A stretch of 64,000 nt of DNA from Oscillibacter valericigenes (GTDB taxonomy: Bacteria > Bacillota > Clostridia > Oscillospirales > Oscillospiraceae): positions 62,001 through 126,000 of the forward strand of contig NZ_JACSNX010000005.1 in assembly GCF_016902445.1 (NCBI RefSeq). Direction: 5' to 3'. The notes below the pieces were generated by a model. The model had not been told where the DNA came from. It worked only from the letters and a program-made list of their open reading frames with translations, and searched no databases. Positions 59,492 through 64,000 of the stretch are shown here, in pieces (position 1 is the stretch's first letter; each line of letters begins with the position of its first letter). The position numbers and the translations under genes were made by a program.

Positions 59492-60760
59492 ATGAAACAG
59501 CTTTGGAAACATCTGCTCTCCGCCGCCCTGCTGCCCTGCCTGCTGGCGGGGTGCGGCGCCCCGGAGACGCCGGCGGAGTCCGGCAGCTCCGCGGACCGCC
59601 TGCTGGGCCTGACCCAGGAACAGCGGCTGGAGGACTACGACTACCTGGTGCGGACCCTGGCAGACAGCTACCTCTGCATGGGCGTCCGGGACCGGGACAA
59701 CACCGGCGACCTGTCGACGGACATCTTTCAGGAGTACCGGGAGCTGATCCAGGAGAGCGACAGCGACGAGATGTTCTACTCCGCCGTGTACAGCGCTCTG
59801 TTCCGGCTGGGGACCTACGGCCACCTGCAGATCGTGGAGCCGGACGCGTACCGGTCCTGCCGCCAGGCTTACGAGGACGACAGTCCGGCCGATCGGGCCC
59901 ACTGGCGGGAGGTGCTGACGGACCCGGGGACCGTTCAGGGCTATGAGAAGCTCCAGGCCCTGCTGGACACCATGGGGGCTACGGACTCCAGCGCCGCTCC
60001 GGACGATTCAGGGGAACCCGCCGCCAATCTCCACACCCTGATCCTGCCTGGCGGGGACGTGGGGTATGTGAAGATCGACCGCTTCCCGGCGGAGCACGAG
60101 GATGCATACGAGGCGGACCGGGCGGCGCTGTGGGCGTTTTACCAGCAGGCGGCGGACTGCACGGACCTCATCATCGACCTGACGGACAACTCCGGCGGCA
60201 GCGAGGTCTACTGGCAGCAGCTGCTGGCGGCGCCCCTGACGGACCGCCCCCTCTCCTGCACCCACTACACCCTGCTGGCGGACAGCGCCAACAACCACCC
60301 CTACATCGAGGATGCGTTCTCCCCGGAGGAGCTGCACCCCATCGCCCAGCTGCCGGACCTGCCGGAGCTGGAGCGGGACGGCATCCAGGCCGCCACCCAC
60401 TTTGTGGAGAGCACCCTCTCTGTGGAGCCGGCGGCGGAGCGGGCCCCCTTCCATGGCCGCATCTGGGTGCTGGTGGGGCCGGCGGTGTACTCCGCCAGTG
60501 AGTCCTTCGCCGTGTTCTGTCAGGAGACGGGCTTTGCCACCCTGGTGGGCAGCCCCACCGGCGGCGACGGCATTGGGGCGCTGGACCCGGTGTTTCTGCA
60601 GCTGCCCAACAGCGGCATCCTGGTGCAGTTCACCATGATGTTCGGCCTGAATTCCGACGGCTCCAGCAGTGAGGAGGCGGGCACCACGCCGGACATCCTC
60701 TCTCCCGCCGGGGAGCCGGCTCTGGTGACGGCCCTGCGGGCCATGGAGGGGGAGACATGA
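59492..60760 (+). CDS. S41-type peptidase-like lipoprotein
   Basis: 422 residues; ATG 59492 with AAAGGAG upstream. Lipobox LLAGC (C21). The C-terminal half resembles peptidase S41: DLIIDLTDNSGGSEVYWQQL is its hallmark strand, VLVGPAVYSASESFAVF holds the catalytic-Ser loop and GFATLVGSPTGGDGIG follows. The N-terminal domain is helical. The protein is probably outside the cytoplasm, trimming or sensing peptides; the PDZ domain common in such proteins is not evident. Its stop overlaps the TraX-like gene. Confidence 0.8.
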   Translation: MKQLWKHLLSAALLPCLLAGCGAPETPAESGSSADRLLGLTQEQRLEDYDYLVRTLADSYLCMGVRDRDNTGDLSTDIFQEYRELIQESDSDEMFYSAVYSALFRLGTYGHLQIVEPDAYRSCRQAYEDDSPADRAHWREVLTDPGTVQGYEKLQALLDTMGATDSSAAPDDSGEPAANLHTLILPGGDVGYVKIDRFPAEHEDAYEADRAALWAFYQQAADCTDLIIDLTDNSGGSEVYWQQLLAAPLTDRPLSCTHYTLLADSANNHPYIEDAFSPEELHPIAQLPDLPELERDGIQAATHFVESTLSVEPAAERAPFHGRIWVLVGPAVYSASESFAVFCQETGFATLVGSPTGGDGIGALDPVFLQLPNSGILVQFTMMFGLNSDGSSSEEAGTTPDILSPAGEPALVTALRAMEGET

Positions 60761-61536
60761 CCGGTCTCTGTCTGAAACGCCCCCTGGGCGGGCTGTCCCT
60801 CAACCAGCTGAAGGCCGCGGCGGTGGCGGCCATGGTGCTGGACCACATCGCCTATGCCTTCGTCCCCGACGGGACGCTGCCCGCGATCCTGCTGCACACC
60901 GTGGGCAGGATCACCGGCCCCACCATGTTCTTCGCCGCCGTGGAGGGCTATCACCATACCCGCAATCTGGACCGGTATCTGCTGCGGCTGGCGGCGTTCG
61001 CCCTGGTCAGCTGGTTCCCCTTCCTGTACTTCCGCGCCGGCGGGGACCTGTCGGCCATCCAGCTGATGCGGCCCAACGTGATCTTCACCATCCTCCTGGG
61101 GGTCCTGGCAATCCGCGTCCGCAGGAGCCGGCGCCTTGGCGCTGTGTGGAAGGTCCTGCTGATCCTGCCGCTGCTCATCCTGGCGGTTCCGGCCGACTGG
61201 GGCTGCACGGGGGTGGTCATCATCCTGACCTTCGACTACTATCACGGCAGCTGGCGGAATCAGGCCTTCGCCTACAGCCTGGTGGTCCTGCTAGACATGG
61301 GGGTCCTCTCCCTGCTGACCGCCCCCTTCTTCGGCCTGTTCTACGACCACGTCTTTGCCATCGGCTGGGAGCTCTACGCCTATTCCATCGAGTCCGTAGG
61401 GGCATTCCTGCCGCTGCTGCTCCTCTCCCGCTACACAGGCCGGCACGGCACCCAGGGCGGCTTCTCCAAATGGTTCTTTTATGGGTTCTACCCCCTCCAC
61501 CTGCTGGTCCTGGGCTGGCTCCAAGTCGTGCTGTAA
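60757..61536 (+). CDS. TraX-family membrane protein
   Basis: 259 residues with about seven hydrophobic segments. LSLNQLKAAAVAAMVLDHIA at the start and LHTVGRITGPTMFFAAVEGY, HHTRNLDRYLLRLAAFALVS plus a closing FFYGFYPLHLLVLGWLQ are typical of TraX, named for F-pilin acetylation but widespread on Firmicute chromosomes as an acyltransferase-like membrane protein. The ATG overlaps the S41 stop (ATGA), so the two act together. Confidence 0.88.
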   Translation: MTGLCLKRPLGGLSLNQLKAAAVAAMVLDHIAYAFVPDGTLPAILLHTVGRITGPTMFFAAVEGYHHTRNLDRYLLRLAAFALVSWFPFLYFRAGGDLSAIQLMRPNVIFTILLGVLAIRVRRSRRLGAVWKVLLILPLLILAVPADWGCTGVVIILTFDYYHGSWRNQAFAYSLVVLLDMGVLSLLTAPFFGLFYDHVFAIGWELYAYSIESVGAFLPLLLLSRYTGRHGTQGGFSKWFFYGFYPLHLLVLGWLQVVL

Positions 61537-61901
61537 GCAGCGCCCCACGATCGCCAGGCCAGCGCGTAGCGAAGCGGAACGCGCGGAAAGAAAAGCAGCT
61601 CAAATGCGTCCTTGCACCCCGACGCCCTCCGCACCATCCGCCACGGGACGGCAGTATCGACCTCGCAGAAGGCCATAGCGTGCCCGAAGGCCAGGCAAAA
61701 TCGGAGCAGGCACCAATACGCCGACCCCCGTCGCGCGCGGAGGGCCACTGCACCGAAGCGCGCCAGGCGCCTTTTTCTCTTCCACCGGGCGCGGCGCATT
61801 CTCTTTTTGTCAAGAACAAAAAGAGAATGGGGGGCGCATCTGCCCAGCCATCCCCATGGCTGTCATTCCCGCGTCCAATGGGACGCACCCCCATCCCCCC
61901 A
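61537..61901. other. G+C-rich spacer with a strong hairpin
   Basis: About 365 bases without a supported gene. A 14-bp perfect stem CATTCTCTTTTTGT / ACAAAAAGAGAATG (61797-61829) may terminate the S41-TraX transcript; other short dyads are present near 61745. Confidence 0.45.
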
Positions 61902-61930
61902 TTGCAAGAACGCCGTTCTTCCATTATAAT
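61902..61930 (+). promoter_or_regulatory. Promoter of the trmN6-like/rsmI operon
   Basis: TTGCAA, exactly 17 bases, TATAAT. The predicted start of transcription is about 61937, which lies downstream of the ATG 61934 and so argues for the later TTG start. Confidence 0.75.
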
Positions 61931-61960
61931 AGTATGGATATCATCCATGGAGGGATCAAC

Positions 61961-62695
61961 TTGCACCACTGGGAACCCCTCTGCCCGGGCGGGCTGTCCT
62001 TCGTCTGCGACGACCGCCTGTTCCGCCCCGGCACCGACTCCTTCCTGCTGGGCGGCTTCCCCCGGCTGCGGCCGGGCCTCCGGGTCTGTGACCTGGGCAG
62101 CGGCACCGGCCTGCTGGGCCTTCTGCTGCTCCAGCGCCAGCGGGAGCTGTCCGTCACCGGCGTGGAGCTGCTGCCTGAGGCCGTCCAACTGGCGGAGCAG
62201 GCCGCCGCCCGGAACGGATTGACGGACCGGCTGACCTTTTGCCAGGGGGACCTGCGGGACATCCGGGCGCTGCTGCCCGCCGGGAGCTTCGGCCTGGCGG
62301 TGTGCAATCCCCCCTACTACCCCGCCGGGTCCGGCCGGCTGCCGGAGGCGGAGGCCCTCCGCGCCGCCCGGTCCGAGACCGGCTGCACGCTGGAGGACGT
62401 CTGCGCCGCCGCCGCGTATCTGCTGCGGTGGGGCGGCAGCTTCTGCCTGGTCCACAAGCCGGAGCGGCTGGCGGACCTGTGCTGCGCCCTCCGGGCCCGG
62501 GGGCTGGAGCCCAAGCGGCTGCGCCTCGTCTGCCGCCGGGCGGGGGACGCCCCCTCCCTGCTGCTGTTGGAGACCCGCCGGGGCGGGCGGCCGGGGCTGG
62601 ACATCGCCGCCCCCCTCTGCCTGGAGGACGGCGCGGGCCGCCCCACGGCGGAGCTGGACGCCATCTATTTCCGAACAAAGGAGACTGACCCATGA
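61961..62695 (+). CDS. TrmN6-like N6-adenine tRNA methyltransferase
   Basis: 244 residues from TTG 61961, chosen since GGAGGG stands 6 bases upstream and the nearer ATG 61934 lies before the predicted transcription start. SAM motif RVCDLGSGTGLLGLLLLQRQ near residue 42 and the NPPY motif VCNPPYYPAGSGR near 116, the active site for adenine N6. N-terminal LFRPGTDSFLLGGFPRLRPG is typical of the TrmN6 (YfiC) family, which methylates A37 of tRNA. The next gene, rsmI, overlaps its stop, a common pairing. Confidence 0.83.
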   Translation: MHHWEPLCPGGLSFVCDDRLFRPGTDSFLLGGFPRLRPGLRVCDLGSGTGLLGLLLLQRQRELSVTGVELLPEAVQLAEQAAARNGLTDRLTFCQGDLRDIRALLPAGSFGLAVCNPPYYPAGSGRLPEAEALRAARSETGCTLEDVCAAAAYLLRWGGSFCLVHKPERLADLCCALRARGLEPKRLRLVCRRAGDAPSLLLLETRRGGRPGLDIAAPLCLEDGAGRPTAELDAIYFRTKETDP

Positions 62696-63525
62696 GCGGA
62701 ACGCTGTATCTGGTGGCCACCCCCATCGGCAACCTGGGGGACTTCTCCCCCCGGGCGGTGGAGACCTTGGAGACCGTGGACTTCATCGCCGCGGAGGACA
62801 CCCGGGTCTCCGTGAAGCTGCTGAACCACTTCCAGATCAAAAAGCCCCTGGTGAGCTATCACGAGCACAACCACGTCACCGCCGGGCAGGCCATCCTCCA
62901 GCGGCTGCTGGCGGGGGAGTCCTGCGCCCTGGTGACGGACGCCGGCACCCCGGCCATCTCCGACCCGGGAGAGGACCTGGTGCGGCTGTGCGCAGAAAAC
63001 GGCGTGGAGGTCCTCTCCATCCCCGGCTGCTGCGCGGCGGTGAACGCCCTGGCGGTCAGCGGCCTGCCCACGGGGCGGTTCACCTTTGAGGGATTTCTGA
63101 CGGTCAACAAAAAAAGCCGCCGGGAGCGGCTGGAGTCCCTGAAGAACGAGGAGCGGACCATGGTCTTTCACGAGGCGCCCCACAAGCTGCGGGCCACCCT
63201 GGGGGACCTGCGGGACACCTTCGGCCCGGACCGGAAGGTCGCCCTGTGCCGGGAGCTGACGAAGCTCCATGAGGAGACCCGCCGCACCACCCTGGGGGAG
63301 GCGGCGGACTACTACCGGGACCACGACCCCAAGGGGGAGTACGTGCTGGTGGTGGCGGGCTGCCCGCCCCGGGAGACTGCCGCCCTCACGGCGGAGGAGG
63401 CCGTGGAGCAGGTCCTGCGGCTGGTGGACCAGGGAGCCCGGCTGAAAGATGCCGCCCGGGAGGTGGCGGAGCACACGGGCCTTTCCAAAAATGAGCTGTA
63501 CGCCGCCGCCCTGGACCGGCGGTGA
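62692..63525 (+). CDS. rsmI: 16S rRNA (cytidine-1402-2'-O)-methyltransferase RsmI
   Basis: 277 residues. GTLYLVATPIGNLGDFSPRA at the start, FIAAEDTRVSVKLLNHF, SYHEHNHVTAGQAIL, VTDAGTPAISDPGEDLV and VFHEAPHKLRATLGDLRDTF, CRELTKLHEET are RsmI hallmarks (tetrapyrrole-methylase fold). It modifies the P-site cytidine 1402 of 16S rRNA. ATG overlaps the stop of the TrmN6-like gene (ATGA). Confidence 0.96.
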   Translation: MSGTLYLVATPIGNLGDFSPRAVETLETVDFIAAEDTRVSVKLLNHFQIKKPLVSYHEHNHVTAGQAILQRLLAGESCALVTDAGTPAISDPGEDLVRLCAENGVEVLSIPGCCAAVNALAVSGLPTGRFTFEGFLTVNKKSRRERLESLKNEERTMVFHEAPHKLRATLGDLRDTFGPDRKVALCRELTKLHEETRRTTLGEAADYYRDHDPKGEYVLVVAGCPPRETAALTAEEAVEQVLRLVDQGARLKDAAREVAEHTGLSKNELYAAALDRR

Positions 63526-63542
63526 GGCCGGAGAATCAAAAG

Positions 63543-63575
63543 ACGCCTTGCGGAAAATTCCGCAGGGCGTTTTTT
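63543..63575 (+). terminator. Terminator of the rsmI operon
   Basis: A 12-bp stem ACGCCTTGCGGA / TCCGCAGGGCGT with an AAAT-type loop, followed by a T run; the stop of the convergent abrB gene is 18 bases on. Confidence 0.85.
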
Positions 63576-63592
63576 CGCTGGAGCAGGGGCTC

Positions 63593-63835
63593 TCAGAGTT
63601 CCTTCAGTTCTTTCAGGCACTTGGGGCAGATGTTCTTTCCCTTGAATACCACAATGTCCTTGGTCGTGTCACAGAAAATGCAGCTGGGCTTGTACTTTTT
63701 CAGAATGACGGACGAGCCCTCCACATAAATTTCCAATGCGTCCTTCTCTTCGATATCCAAGGTCCGGCGCATTTCGATCGGAAGCACAATTCGACCCAGT
63801 TCATCCACCTTTCTGACGATTCCTGTTGATTTCAC
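63593..63835 (-). CDS. AbrB-family transition-state regulator
   Basis: 80 residues from GTG 63835 (AAAGGAG upstream). The swapped-hairpin DNA-binding domain reads GIVRKVDELGRIVLPIEMRR and TLDIEEKDALEIYVEGSSVI; the C-terminal CIFCDTTKDIVVFKGKNICP and CLKEL carries two cysteine pairs (C52/C55, C70/C73), a zinc ribbon common in Clostridial AbrB/SpoVT-like proteins. Likely a growth-phase regulator. Confidence 0.92.
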   Translation of the reverse strand: MKSTGIVRKVDELGRIVLPIEMRRTLDIEEKDALEIYVEGSSVILKKYKPSCIFCDTTKDIVVFKGKNICPKCLKELKEL

Positions 63836-63879
63836 AATTTAACTCCTTTTTCAGCGTTGGCCTTTGGTCCATTTATATG

Positions 63880-63909
63880 AACATAACACAGCCCGTCATA
63901 TTTTGTCAA
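63880..63909 (-). promoter_or_regulatory. Promoter of the abrB gene
   Basis: Minus strand TTGACA, 18 bases, TATGTT, about 45 bases upstream of the GTG. The region on to 64000 is AT rich and shows no gene. Confidence 0.55.
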
Positions 63910-64000
63910 TTCAAAACTGGAAATAAAAATAATTTTACAATTTACCGTATTGTGTCTCAAGTCCCAATCTGTTTCCGGCCCGGCTGGGCGCACCTGCGCC

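Noticed and set aside
1-64000. CRISPR arrays, rRNA genes, intact IS elements
   Set aside because: Looked for regularly spaced repeats, rRNA sequences and transposase signatures; none seen.

Overview
The window looks like the chromosome of a high-G+C, Gram-positive anaerobic gut Clostridium relative (Oscillospiraceae type, in the neighbourhood of Flavonifractor, Intestinimonas or Lawsonibacter; genus is inference). Support: strong AGGAGG-type ribosome sites throughout, a CtsR-McsA-ClpC heat-shock operon with CtsR boxes, a four-cysteine AbrB, several small ferredoxin-type proteins, a CD1871A-type CXXC miniprotein and a fructoselysine-type sugar-amine operon. The flanks are G+C rich; an island at about 24.0-36.3 kb is clearly AT rich by eye.

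Left flank (1-22.4 kb), ordinary chromosome: a partial UvrA-like ATPase; a stand-alone Spo0A-C-like protein; a Zn/Cd-type P1B ATPase with its metal-binding domain as a separate gene and an ArsR regulator; a three-gene oxidoreductase / FrlB-like deglycase / PfkB kinase operon; an EFR1 ferredoxin-flavodoxin; a MATE transporter fused in frame to a cyclic-di-AMP receptor; a MerR-controlled hydrolase/reductase pair with a textbook 19-bp-spacer operator; and a membrane thiol-redox cluster (lipoprotein, CD1871A, NapH-like FeS protein, TlpA) divergent from a two-component system.

Mosaic island (about 22.4-55.0 kb): bounded by a 22-bp exact direct repeat (22573 and 54786), with a decayed tRNA-Pro piece on the left and an intact tRNA-Pro plus a chimeric copy on the right. 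It holds (a) an AT-rich defence operon, vsr - 5mC methylase - DrmE-like - DrmA - DrmB - NERD/UvrD helicase, read as a class 2 DISARM variant that lacks the phospholipase-D gene drmC; (b) an integrative mobilizable element with DUF6076, HTH proteins, a predicted antisense RNA, an oriT-like region, RHH accessory protein, MobP-type relaxase with Sel1 repeats, a toxin-antitoxin pair and two overlapping tyrosine integrases; (c) an AAA ATPase followed by the tail of a third integrase; (d) an oleate hydratase / TetR / SGNH hydrolase operon; (e) a pair of overlapping radical-SAM genes; (f) flavin reductase with divergent HxlR regulator; (g) a serine recombinase remnant beside tRNA-Pro.

Right flank (55.2-64 kb), chromosome again: clpC-mcsA-ctsR (no mcsB), a small ferredoxin, an S41-type lipoprotein with TraX-like membrane protein, a TrmN6-like methyltransferase coupled to rsmI, and an AbrB regulator. 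The most interesting item is the DISARM-like operon: the nuclease normally supplied by DrmC appears to be replaced by a NERD-helicase fusion, and a mismatch endonuclease (Vsr) is encoded with the cytosine methylase.
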